Positions 34,768-45,948 of a stretch of DNA of 64,000 nt are shown here, piece after piece. A program made the position numbers and the translations under genes. Each line of letters begins with the position of its first letter. Position 1 is the stretch's first letter. The notes beneath the pieces are model-generated. The model did no database searches and had not been told where the DNA came from. It saw nothing but the letters and a program-made list of their open reading frames with translations. Location: positions 5,456,001-5,520,000 of the forward strand of contig NC_079970.1 of the NCBI RefSeq assembly GCF_029852145.1. Reading direction: 5' to 3'. The DNA is from Microplitis mediator (Eukaryota > Arthropoda > Insecta > Hymenoptera > Braconidae).

Positions 34768-37080
34768 TTATTACCTTTCCTTAAAACACAAATGCTTTAT
34801 TTCAACTTTTATTCCCGCAAAATATGAAAAATATCAGAAACCCTTATCTTTTATTTTCAATGCTTACACACTGAAAAAACGAAACATTTACACATCTCAA
34901 TTCATCCGATTTAATTATGAATTTAAAAAAATATATCGTAAAAACAAAAAATATAAATATCATTGATATAAATATGTTTCAACCGAAAACTCATATTTTT
35001 ATTCAATACAATTACGTAATTAACTTTTCGAGTTAATATTTATTTAAAAATTTATTTCATCAGCTTTACCATCACGAGTCATTTCATTTAAATAATTCCA
35101 TTTCCACAAAATGCATGCAATTCATTTATTGAATCAAAAATTAAATTAATAATTTAAAAAAAACCTTTGGAAACTAATTAAAACCATTTATTAATCATAT
35201 ATTTATTTTAATACAAAAAATAAAAAATAAATAAAACACTGAATTTTTCCAAGAATTTTCCGGTTGAAAAATAAACCGGGCTAGATTTTTATTTATTAAT
35301 AATCCAATTATAAATATTTAATCAAATATAAATCTATGAATTCTATTCATATAAAAATTACTTGCAAGTAAAGCACAAAAGTTTATACATCAATGGAATA
35401 TACTCCCGTATTTTTTACTATTAAAAATAAAACTTGGGTCTTACTTTTTATTTTATCTTGCTCGTATTCGCTGATGCACTCACGTTCAAATCAAATTTAT
35501 ATCTGCCCACTTCCGGTTTATAAGATCGACATCTTATATATAAGATAGTTGAGAAAAAAACGTATATATATATATGTATATGGACGTGTAGTAGATCTGT
35601 AAGTATAGAAAATTTCCAAGAGATTTTCCGTCGACGTTAGAAAATGGATTTCCTCGTTCCAACGATATCCGGATGTTGGAATAGTCGCGTAGGATGGGCA
35701 AAGTGTACACGAGGACGTGGCTGTTATTACGTTCGCTTGTGTTCCCCTTGAGTCTGCCGCGCGTTTGACAAGTAATGAGATTTTATGACTAAAGAAATGA
35801 AAGAAAAAAAGAAAACTAAGTAAAATAAATAAAAATAAAAACAAGATTAAATAACAAAAAATGTAAGCATACAGATCCTTATCTGTAATGAGATAGAGTG
35901 GAAATTCCATAAAGTTCCTGGATAATTAAATTTTTTTATGTAACCGTGCTTACAGATTTTATTTAATCAACTAAAATTTAGCAGTCAAAGCTCTTTACAA
36001 CTTTTTATTTTAAAAAAAAAATTACAGGAAAAATTTTAAATTCATTAAAATTAATAAGAAAATCTTTCATTTGTTTTAATTAAATATTGATTTATGTGTT
36101 TCTTAAAATTATTATTATCATTTTTTTTTTCATTTCCTTTTACGCGAATTGATAAAAAAAGGAATAAAATATATTATCGATGAGTGTAATTTTTTTTTCC
36201 ATTGACTTTTTTACATTAAACGAAACATTGACACCGAAATTATAATTCCTGGTTGGGTTGCCGCACCTACATTGCCAAAAAGAGAAAGAGACAAATTTAT
36301 AATTCACAAACATACATATATATGTGTATATAAATGAATAAATATGAGTATATATATATATTATTGACTTAATATCTGTATCTGTATGTATGGTGAAAAA
36401 CAATCGGATGCATCGCGAACCGTAAAATTTACGCCCGACAGTGTCCGAGGATGAAATGAATACGTTTTCGCAGCGAGTGGTATGCACCATCCAAATGCAT
36501 ATACACAAAATTTCTCCAATATATAATATCAACAAAGTACTCCATGACAGCCCAATCGGGGTCAAGTATTGGTTGTGTAGTTGTCGTTGCCATATCGCAG
36601 TTTTGCTGGTTACTGGTTACTGTTTGTTGTTATGCCGTTTCACGGCAATACCAAACAAGTCAAAAAGTCGCGGGTGAGTTCTCTCCTCTTTCACCGTGTT
36701 TCGATTTATAGAAAACACGCCCATGTATTTGTTAGTTATCAAAAATTTATTACGATATTCACCCAAGATCGTAAGTTGTGGCAGCACTTGAATTTTCATT
36801 AAATCCTACATTTGCTTAACTTTACTCTCCACATAATTTTTTTTGAATTCATTAAATATAAAAGAATTCTTTGACACCCGTGAAAAAATGAGACACCGTT
36901 TGAGAGAAAAATTTTTTTTTTATTCAGAACTTTTATTTACGACCTAAGGGATGATGAGTAAATTAACCTCTCTGGCACTACGGCCACTCAAAAATTTTGA
37001 CCAGGATTTTTTTATTACAGAGGTTCATTTTATTTCGAATTTTCAATTTATTTTTTATTTACTGAAAATTTTAGTCCTAT
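34768..37080. other. AT-rich DNA without a visible gene
   Basis: No coding segment is supported. Overlapping open frames on both strands at about 35518-35910 and 36140-36802 are low-complexity (Ile/Tyr/Phe-rich) or mutually contradictory. Composition is more balanced near 35620-35770 and 36410-36700. Confidence 0.5.
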
Positions 37081-37082
37081 TA

Positions 37083-38127
37083 CACAGTTAGAAATTTTGT
37101 GTATTTGTGTTAAAAAATTATTTGGTTAAATTTTTTATGTTGATTTTTAACACAGAAATCTGTTAATTCAACACAAACCGTTTGTGTTATTTTACTTTAA
37201 CGGCCCTGATTAAACAACCGAATTCGATCGAATTAAACAAATTAAATTTTTAATTCTATTTAATTCAGATAAATTCTGTTAATTCGGTACCCAACTTAAA
37301 AATAAATTCTGTCTAATTCCGCAGGAAAACCAAAATTTGTCCAAATTAAAACGAATTTAAATAATTCTATTCGGTTGAATTCTGATTAATTCAAAAATAA
37401 ACCTCCAATTTCTGGTTCTGAATCCGAATTAAACTGAATTAAAATGAATTTGAAATTTTTAAATCGGTTTTATTCTGGTTAATTAAAATTCAAATTTTCA
37501 ATTCAGTTGAATTCTGTTTTGCAGAATTCGACAGAATATAACAGAATTAAAATTTTTAATTCGGTCGAATTCAGTTTTTTAATCAGGGAGATTTTTGATG
37601 TTAAATGATTGGAAAATCTATAATGTAATACATTTCTTGTGTTATTCGAAAATTAACACAAAATTTGTGTTGTTTGACTAAACGTTTCCGCGCGATTCTT
37701 CATTACTATAACCAAGCAAAGCATTGTCTGCAGGGAAATTTGGATTATAATTTATTTACAATTAAATATATACATTTAACAATTAAATTTCGATAACTTT
37801 CATACCTTTTTGACCTGGTTCAATTGTTCGCTAAATTGACATAAGTTCTACTAAGGGTAGATCAGTTCACTTGAGTTGGTTAGGTTATGTGCTTATGTTT
37901 ATTAGTTGATTTTAACACGAAAAATGTGTTAAATTTACACAAATGTTCTGTCAAAAGAACAGATTTTATGTGTTCAATTTTATTTAACATAAAATTTGTG
38001 TTAAAGATCAACACAAACGCAATGTGTTGAATTAACCCAAAAATTTGTGTAGACCGTTTGCAACAGACGATTTGTGTTGAATTTATATGAATTATTATAA
38101 TGAATTAACACTAAATTTCTAACTGTG
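37083..38127. mobile_element. CACAGTTAGAAATTT-ended MITE J, TA TSD
   Basis: Left end CACAGTTAGAAATTTTGTGT, right-end complement CACAGTTAGAAATTTAGTGT; TA at 37081-37082 and 38128-38129. The interior is filled with TTTGTGTTAA / TTAACACAAA words in both orientations. A CCCTGATT-ended element (37204-37588) is nested near its left end. Confidence 0.85.
37204..37588. mobile_element. CCCTGATT-ended MITE I nested in J
   Basis: The left end CCCTGATTAAACAACCGAAT and the right-end complement CCCTGATTAAAAAACTGAAT form the TIR, followed by TCGA(T/C)CG. The interior repeats GAATTAAA and AATTCTG(G/T)TTAATTC words. The terminal octamer is shared with the element at 49063-49886. No clean TSD is visible. Confidence 0.8.
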
Positions 38128-38129
38128 TA

Positions 38130-41100
38130 CCTGAAGTGGCCACCTTACCTCATGTTCTTCAAAACAAAATTTTTTTTCTTCAAACCAGTGTTTCATTTTG
38201 CCCCAGGTTACCTCATGTTTCTGCAGAAGAAAAAAATTCTTATTTTTTTACTTTTTTGACGTAACTCGATGGTAAATAAAACCGCGTTACTTAAAAGCAA
38301 TAGAAGAGAAAGATAAGGATGAAGACAAGGATGACGATGAGGAGGAAAAAGAGGAAGAGAAAGAGGAAGAGAGATGAAGATAGCTAGGAAGAAGAGGCAG
38401 TAGAAGAAAAGGAGGTCGAGTGGGCACTCCTGGAATACATAGTAAGGGCCCCGCGTGCAGACTTGAATAAACGTTGGCCATGTACGATGTGCTTACTTTT
38501 ACACTCCATATCTTTTCTCCACAAAAATTCTACTCGATTATTCTTCACCGTCTTCTTCCCTTTGTATGACATACATACGTACATACTACGTGTGTACATG
38601 AGGACATAAAAATCTTTTGCGAACGTGTGGATGTGGTCGAGGTGAGAAAAAAAACCAAACGTTTAAAAAAAGCAACAGCGAGTACAAAAAAAAATGATAA
38701 ATTAAAAAGTTTTTAAATTTCTACTGGAGAAATTTGGATATATTTTACCTTGACATCATTATCAAGGCCTTAATGTACATTCAGAAGCATCTTCTCCATT
38801 AATATAAATCAAATGCAGGGTATTTATGTATGTATACATATATATATTTATATATACATACATAAAAATAAATAAATGTACGAAACGTAAATGAAACAAA
38901 ATATTAAACGATGAATTACGGGCTGAGATAACGAAAAGAAAATAATAAGTCAGGAAATTTTCTTTTTTTTATATCGTGATATTTATGTGTTTACTATCAA
39001 TCTGTTATATTAATAGATAAAAAAAAAATAAAGGGGAGAAAATTCTGACGTAAACAAGGGTTGTTTGGTAATATAAGGTTGACGATATAAATATACTAAT
39101 TATTTAACAAGTGATACCATTGATTACCTAGAAATAATATTTAGGTCAATTACGTCTATTCAATTATTTCCATTATATGAACCGACATCTTATAATATAA
39201 ATAAAAAAATATATATAAGTACTTGAAATAAAAATAAATATATGAAAAAACACATTAATTAATTTTTTTTTCCTGTATACAAAAAATGGCAAATGGTTTC
39301 TGAAGAATAATAAAAAAAATAATAACAAAAACCAGGAAAAACATGAACGTTCAAAGCTTTTATCGAAAAGCGCATTAAATCTCCAGATGCAAATTCCCAT
39401 GTACATGAAAACTCGATTCATCGGAAGAGTGAGACGCGAAGTATGGAAAAAAAAAAATAATAAAAAAAGCGAAAGTCGTTACAGGGCGGAAGCAAACGGT
39501 GGTCGATTTTCCCACGTGCCGAAGCGCGTAACAGTTGCACTACCCTATGAGGAAAAATTCTACAAGTCGAACTGTAAATTGAGCACTCGCTATGTATTTA
39601 TATATTTATATATAGTCAATGTATGAACATAATCAATATTAATCGAAGGAAAATTCCCCAAAGTGTAAGGAAGTTTCCGTCACCTTTCGATGTGCACTTC
39701 TGGTTTTGACAGCCGGCTTTAAGTTTTATTTATAGGGCTTAGGAGTTTAAATTTCCGACGTTTAGTCTGAAGATCAATCTGTTATTTAGTTAAAACGGTG
39801 TGATGGGAGATAGGAAATATACCTGAGATCTGCTGGCTGTGAGCTAGATCAACTGCAGGCAGCTATATGCCAGCCAGCAGGTATGTTGTTCATCTCTCAT
39901 CTGTATTCGCCGGACTATTGGACTGTCGGTATGTAGTATGGTATAAGTAGAGGGGCTTAAACCTAAACTGAAAAATACTTTTTAGTGTAGACGTAGACGG
40001 ATAATATGAAATAAGAGAAATACATAAAAAGTTATAGAGAGAGAGTGCTTTTGGGTCTTTTGATTATACTTTACTACACAACTACTGCCAGCTGTTTCAC
40101 CACCAACGATAGAAACGTTGAGTCAGCTGTTTTACAAGGTGGCACACGCCATTCTGATTAATGCCTTCTTATACACTTATGGTGTACGGTACAGTTTAGT
40201 GTAGGTCTTCTTTTCTGGTTTCTTCAATTTCCGAACCATCAATAAATTTCATCATTTCTCTAACGGCTTTTTTTTTATTTTCGTTTTTATCTTTTTTTTG
40301 GCCGTCTCATGTTGCCCATTATGTTGTACGTTTTTAAAATTAATTGATTCGGATTTACTTTCCTAGAAGAAAGTCTGCCAAAAGTGAATTTTACAGAGAA
40401 ACTTATGATTGTTTTTTTTTTCTCAATACGTTGGAATGAGGTTCGAATTGCGTGAGTCATCAGAAGTTTATAATTAATAGGTTCGAATTATATTTTTTTC
40501 AATCAATTTTTCTTGGTCTTCAAAACTATGAGGCCTTAATAAAAATTTTAACAGAAATTGTTTAAATTTATGGGAAATTTTGATTTTCTAAAATGAAAAA
40601 CAAAATAAAAATTAAATAAGAGAGGTAAAATTATGGGTAAGGGAAAATACTTTGTGATAAGAAAATTTATTTGATACCGGGTAATTTTTTGAGTTTCTAT
40701 TTTTACTCTAAAATTTATGAAGCAAAATATACTTTTTTGTGTGCACTAAATATTATTATTAAAAATAATTATAATTCAGTTAAAACGAATGTGAGAATTG
40801 AGCAGGTCAGGCCGGAAGCGCAACAGCAGCGAGAGCTGTTGTAACTATAACTTTTTTGCGGATGTAAGTAATAAATTTATAAAAAGCGGTAATTTTTTAA
40901 AAATTAAATTTGAATGATAATAATTTTTTTATACTAAATGAATGTAACAGTTGTTTGGAACTGCAAAATTATTACATTTTATTAATAATTTCATTTTTAC
41001 ACCAACACACTTACGTTACAAAATCGCGGCAATAAATTTAAAAAAATAAAGAAAATGCAATTCCCTAATGCAAAATATATTTTCTAGCTCGAAATGTTAA

Positions 41101-41746
41101 AATAAAAAAAATAATTAATGAGAATGACATACTGAGCTCAAGAAATCTTAAAATACGACATTACTTTCCATCACCCGAATCAGCAATTTTATTTTATTGT
41201 TATTTGAAAAATTGAAACATTTTTTATTGTTACGTAAATGAGAAAAAAACTTGTAGTGTAACTTTTTTAAAGTTGAATCGGTTTTTTTCTTTTTTTTTGT
41301 GCTTACATTTGAAAAATATTACTCGAGTAAGTTGTAAAGTGAGTTAGTTCAAAGAGAGCCTCTAATGATCTTGATGTTGAGAATCCCTGGTTGCTGCTCC
41401 GAACGAATAACTTGGGGGAAAATATACACGGCAGTTGTATACTAATGTTGTTGGGTATGTAACGTTTTTTCGTTCCGTCCTCGAGTGAAGCAGGTGCTTT
41501 TATGAATATATAGCTTTTTTATGTTTGAAAATATAAACATTAGATCACAAATTGCATTTTTCATTTTTTATATATTTACTCAAATAACAGTAAACACTAA
41601 ACATACTTTTATATTGCAGTTACAATAATAAAAATAACGTAAGTCATAAACTCAAGTATTGCGAATTGAAATTTTATCTCGATATTTTCGTTTAATATTT
41701 TAGTACTTTTTCTTTTTTGTAAATAGGAAAATGGAAAAAATTTTTA
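38130..41746. other. Unassigned DNA with a purine-rich tract
   Basis: A purine-rich GAAGA/GGATGA tract spans about 38303-38420. A hairpin with a 10 bp perfect stem lies at 39830-39880. TATATACATA repeats lie near 38829-38865. No gene is supported; the frames near 39173-39626 are AT-driven. Confidence 0.5.
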
Positions 41747-42084
41747 TACACTGCAAAAAAAACCGGTGTAAGTCCAGGTGCAGGTGTTCAAATTTTCGGT
41801 GTTAAATTTCAACACCGCTGCCGGTGTAAATATTCTTTACCGGTGTTCAAATATTTTTCGGTGGTGAAAATATTTAACTTTGTGAATATTTTTAGTTATT
41901 CGACACTACAGTTAATTAGTGTTTTTATTAATTAATTAAATTATTGGTGATTGAAATAGTGGGCGTAAAATTGTGTAATTTTTAAATAAATTACGTATAA
42001 CATAAATAATTATTTAAATAAATTCTTAGCAAAATTGGAATTTCCTCCAGATGATATTCATTAAATTTTTATATTTTTTTATAA

Positions 42085-42827
42085 ACGCAGATAATTTTAC
42101 GGTATTTTTTACATCAAAAATTTATAGAAAAATTACTATAGTCATAGTAACATGAGGACAGTATGAAATTATTGTACACGGAAAAAAAAAACTTCAAAAA
42201 TTACTGTTTGAAATTATAACCCGGAACCCAGTTGTCAATATGGGGAATTTTAACATTCAAATAGTAAATTTTATAATACGTGTCGTCTATTTTCTAAGTA
42301 TCGGTTACGATTTTTAAAGTTCAAATAGTAATTTTTCTTACATAGACAATAAGTTTTCATACTTATTCTGTAATCATTCACGTTTGAATCATAAACGAAA
42401 AAATTACTATTTAGAATGATGGTATTTACTGATCACTTCATCATTATATTACTTGTCATTCTCAATTTATATAGTTCATTTTTTTCCGTGTACAAATTAC
42501 CGATACTGTAGAAATTTTGAAAATACATCGAACAGAATTTACAAGGTGCATTGTAATTTTGACAAAGCAACAGATAAAATTTCTACTAACTCCATGGTAA
42601 AATTTATTAGGTTTAATCAGAATATTTAGTATGCAGTTGGTATAAATTTAATCTGTTGCTTTGTCAAAATTACAATGCACCTTGTAAATTCTGTTCGATT
42701 TATTTTAAAAATTTCTACAGTATCGGTAATTTGTAAAATAATTCCATACTGTCCTCATGTTACTATGACTATAATAATTTTTCTATAAATTTTTTATGCA
42801 AAAAAATACCGTAACATTCTCTGCGTT
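42085..42827. mobile_element. CGCAGA-ended long-arm foldback G1
   Basis: Ends are ACGCAGATAATTTTACGGTA on the left and its complement on the right. The arms are very long: ATTACTATAGTCATAGTAAC, ATGAGGACAGTATG, ACCGATACTGTAGAAATTTT and TTACAAGGTGCATTGTAATT all pair. The centre ends near CAGTTGGTATAAATTTAATC. Copy G2 is at 48800-50052. Confidence 0.85.
42177..42490. mobile_element. CACGGAAAAAA-ended MITE in G1, TA TSD with empty site
   Basis: Left CACGGAAAAAAAAAACTTC and right-end complement CACGGAAAAAAATGAAC; TA at 42175-42176 and 42491-42492. The uninterrupted copy G2 reads ATTATTGTACAAATTACCG at this exact point, so the empty site is present in the same window and fixes the TA TSD. Confidence 0.9.
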
Positions 42828-43007
42828 TACTTGTTTATATACAATACATTTTTTTTTTAATTTCTATACGAGGAATTTTTTTTTACACCGATTTATTACC
42901 AATATTTTACCACCGCCAAATTACACCGCCTACGCCGGTGTTATTTCAATTTAAAACCGCGCAATGTTAAATTGAGTCCATTTTTACCACCGCTCTTTTT
43001 GAGTGTA

Positions 43008-44827
43008 TTAATAGATTTAAATTGCATTGAAATAAGTATATGACGAATATAATCGATGTGAAAACAATTAAATTATGAGTTACAATACTTGGAAATATAA
43101 TTTTTATCAAGTTTTCCGCACATTGACAATAAACGGAAATACTGAAGTAAATCACCAAGAAGCTCTTTACCCCCTTACATTCAACATTAACCATTCGAAT
43201 CACTCTACATATATACAATATATATAGAGTAAAAAAAAAAACTAAAAACAGAAAATAACTAACATTTGCGGTTGTCGATTCTTTTAATCCAGTCATTTAT
43301 TTTCAGGATTTAAAAAGGTCAATAATTTCACTATTGGATTGCAATAAATTCATTAGACGAGTTTGGATAAATTGCTACCCCAAAAAAATAAAACAAACAA
43401 ACTAGTAATAAATGGTTAAAAAAAAGCAAACGCTAAATAAAATTATTTATAGTTTTTGGTTTAATCTTAATTTAATTCGATCTTATACTGGTGTAGTTTA
43501 ACCTGTGGCAAAAACTCGGGTTATGCAACAAACTAGTCAGTCTCTCTGGCTTATCGAGTTTCATCCGGTTGCTCATTTTACACCGGTTAACTTACTCGGC
43601 TAATATTGAATTAATATGGTTAATAATATATAGATACAAATATGCATGTATACATAAATTTATTGTTATTATGGTAATAATTGTTTGATTGTTAATTATC
43701 AACTTATAGTGCAAGAGCCCTAATTATTTCTCAAGTATCAATTATTCTGACCTGTTTTTATTATTTACTAAATCCCCATCATTTATTTTTTTATAAACTA
43801 TTGCGAGAATATAAATTGAGGAATGGATTCAAAAAATTTGTTCATTATCTTTTGAAAAAGATGACAAAAAAATTAAATCTCGTATTCATCATTCTCACGA
43901 TAAATTGAATTTTAATGAGAAGCAAAATTTAATTAAAATGAAAATAAAAGTAAATCTTGTAATTTAATTTTTTTATTTTAAAAATAAAAAAAAAATATCA
44001 TTAGGTCATTACTAGTAACTCCGAAACATTTCAAGTAGTTTTAAAACTCGTCGTTAAAAGTTATAAGTCCGTGTCATTCATAACTATATATATTTAGGGT
44101 AGAGGTAGACTGTAGAATTTGAAACCTAAAAGTGTAATGTAAGGGACTTTTTCAAGGCTTTAGGATCAGGTCAGAGGGGATGAAATACACTACTGGTATA
44201 GTGGTATAGAGTAGAGAGAAGAGAAACTTGCTTGGCGTGCACAACATACACAACCAAAAAAAAAACGATCAACCGAAAATGCACTCACAGGCTTTTGGAC
44301 ACTCGAGAACCATGTCGGACCTATTGAACTTGTCCTTTTTTCTTCTCTTATAATTTCTTTTCTCTTTCTCTCTCTCACTTTTATTATTATTATTATTATT
44401 GTTATTATTATTTTTTATGTTTTTTTTCTTTGAAACTCTCTCGCACTTTTTTCGAAAGCCCTCATTCCCTCGGCTCTGTTTTATTTCGTGGCAGCCAGAA
44501 TGCCTGACCAAGAGGATATGGATGGCGATCCTCGTCCTCACTCTCAACATTGCCACGCCAGACACAACTAAATTGAAAAATAAAAAAAATATAGAGCTCG
44601 GGAAATCGTTCACTCTGACGCTAATTATCGGAAATCGAATCGTCACTCTTTCGTCTCTGTAACTTTTTTTTTTCCACTCACTCATTTTATTTTATTTTTT
44701 TCGGGAATCGAGTAAATTTTACTCGAGTCCATTTTAACTGATGCAAAGCTTTAACGACTTAAATTAAATTATCGTAATTTAATTATGTTTGATTTTATTT
44801 ACTATGATTTTATTTACTATAATACAG
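43008..44827. other. AT-rich DNA without a visible gene
   Basis: TTA microsatellite at about 44382-44411 and a C/T-rich stretch near 44340-44380. Overlapping frames on both strands at 44190-44685 are driven by these low-complexity runs. No gene is supported. Confidence 0.5.
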
Positions 44828-45162
44828 TTAATACATTTCTGTATTACGGCAGTAAAATACGCACTCCTATTTGCCATGACTCCAGCAGCCGTTGTACTTA
44901 CCAGTAACCCAAGGAACACCGTAATTCTTACGTTTACCCTTCACACATGCAGATTGAGAAGTGCCTATGTTCTAGCCATTAGCCCTCGATAGAAAAATCC
45001 ACAACAAAAATCAAATGATAGATGTCGCATATCTACGTAAGTAAATATGCTCAGGTTCTGGTTAAATCACCATTAACAAAGTATACCAGAAAATTTTGCC
45101 GCTCATAATACGATTTGTGCAGATGTTAACAATAATTGTTTAAATAAAAAAAATAGACCAAT

Positions 45163-45390
45163 ATAATTTTTATGATTTGCTCATATTTATAATGATTGTT
45201 TGAATGACAAAAAAAATTTTTAAATAGTTCATTTGAACGGCTGTTAGAAGGTTGATGACATGTGTCTCAAGACGAAAAGTATGTGCGCTCATACGCCGCT
45301 TAGTGGTGACTCCTGAAACTACGCGAAACAGACAATTTTTTTTTTCATTCAAACAATCACTATAATATATGAGCAAATCATAAAAATTAT
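45163..45390. mobile_element. Hairpin-ended insert in K
   Basis: ATAATTTTTATGATTTGCTC at the left pairs exactly with GAGCAAATCATAAAAATTAT at the right, and the pairing continues less perfectly (GATTGTTTGAATGA against TCATTCAAACAATC). The centre is less AT-rich. It may be the true centre of K or a separate MITE. Confidence 0.6.
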
Positions 45391-45399
45391 TTTAGTCTA

Positions 45400-45625
45400 G
45401 GGTAGAGGTACCGTTTTTGGCCACTTTAGAGCCAGTTTTGGGCACTTGAAAAATTTAAATAAAATAATTTCCAAAATATGCGACATAGTTAATTTTTTAA
45501 ATTTCTTCAGAGATATTTTTATTCCACTATTAATATGAAAATTTTATTTTACACTGTATCGTTAATTAAAATAAAGTGTTAAAAGTCCAAAAATGGAGCA
45601 GTGGCTACAAATGGCACCTCTACCC
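45400..45625. mobile_element. GGGTAGAGGT-ended MITE in K
   Basis: The left end GGGTAGAGGTACCGTTTTTG pairs with the right-end complement GGGTAGAGGTGCCATTTGTA, then GCCACT on both sides. TA precedes the left end (45398-45399) but the right flank is TT, so the TSD is not confirmed. Confidence 0.75.
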
Positions 45626-45948
45626 TTTTTTTTTTATTTAAGCAATCACTGTTAACATGTGCACAAATTATAGTATAAACTGCCAGGCTTAGTGGCATAA
45701 TTTGTTAACGGTGATTTACCCAGAGCTTGGGCATATCTACTTATGGAGATATGCGACATACATTCTATGATATTTGTTGTGGATTTGTCTATCGAGGGCC
45801 AATGGCTAGAACAAACTTCTCATTCATCATGTGTGGGGGGTAAACGTACGGGTTACGGTATTTTTTGGGTTACTGGTGAATAGTAAAACAACGCTGTCAT
45901 GGCGAATAGGAGTGCGTATTTTACTGCCATAATACAGAAATGTATTAA

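Larger units (their letters stand above)
41749..43005. mobile_element. ACACCGG-type MITE Q2 with nested foldback, TA TSD
   Basis: The left end CACTGCAAAAAAAACCGGTG and right-end complement CACTCAAAAAGAGCGGTGGT, TA at 41747-41748 and 43006-43007. Subterminal ACCGGTGTTCAAAT and GCCGGTGT words repeat. A foldback at 42085-42827, which is itself interrupted by a third element, occupies the centre. Confidence 0.75.
44828..45948. mobile_element. Long-arm foldback K with two inserts
   Basis: Left TTAATACATTTCTGTATTAC and right-end complement TTAATACATTTCTGTATTAT pair, and pairing continues for about 310 bp per arm (44828-45145, 45640-45948), for example GCAGTAAAATACGCACTCCT. The arms carry mirror-image frames reading IHFCI-AVKYALLFAMT, again an inverted-repeat effect. 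A hairpin element (45163-45390) and a GGGTAGAGGT-ended MITE (45400-45625) lie between the arms. Confidence 0.8.

Noticed and set aside
35518..35910. 130-codon frame on the minus strand
   Set aside because: Phe/Leu/Ile-rich translation of an A-rich tract; no domain or splice context.
36140..36565. 141-codon frame on the minus strand
   Set aside because: Low-complexity Ile/Tyr/Thr content from TATATA repeats; overlaps equally good frames on the other strand; no recognisable domain.
44269..44685. 138-codon frame on the minus strand with a poly-Asn run
   Set aside because: The poly-Asn comes from a TTA microsatellite and the Lys/Arg/Glu tail from a C/T-rich tract; the opposite strand is also open.
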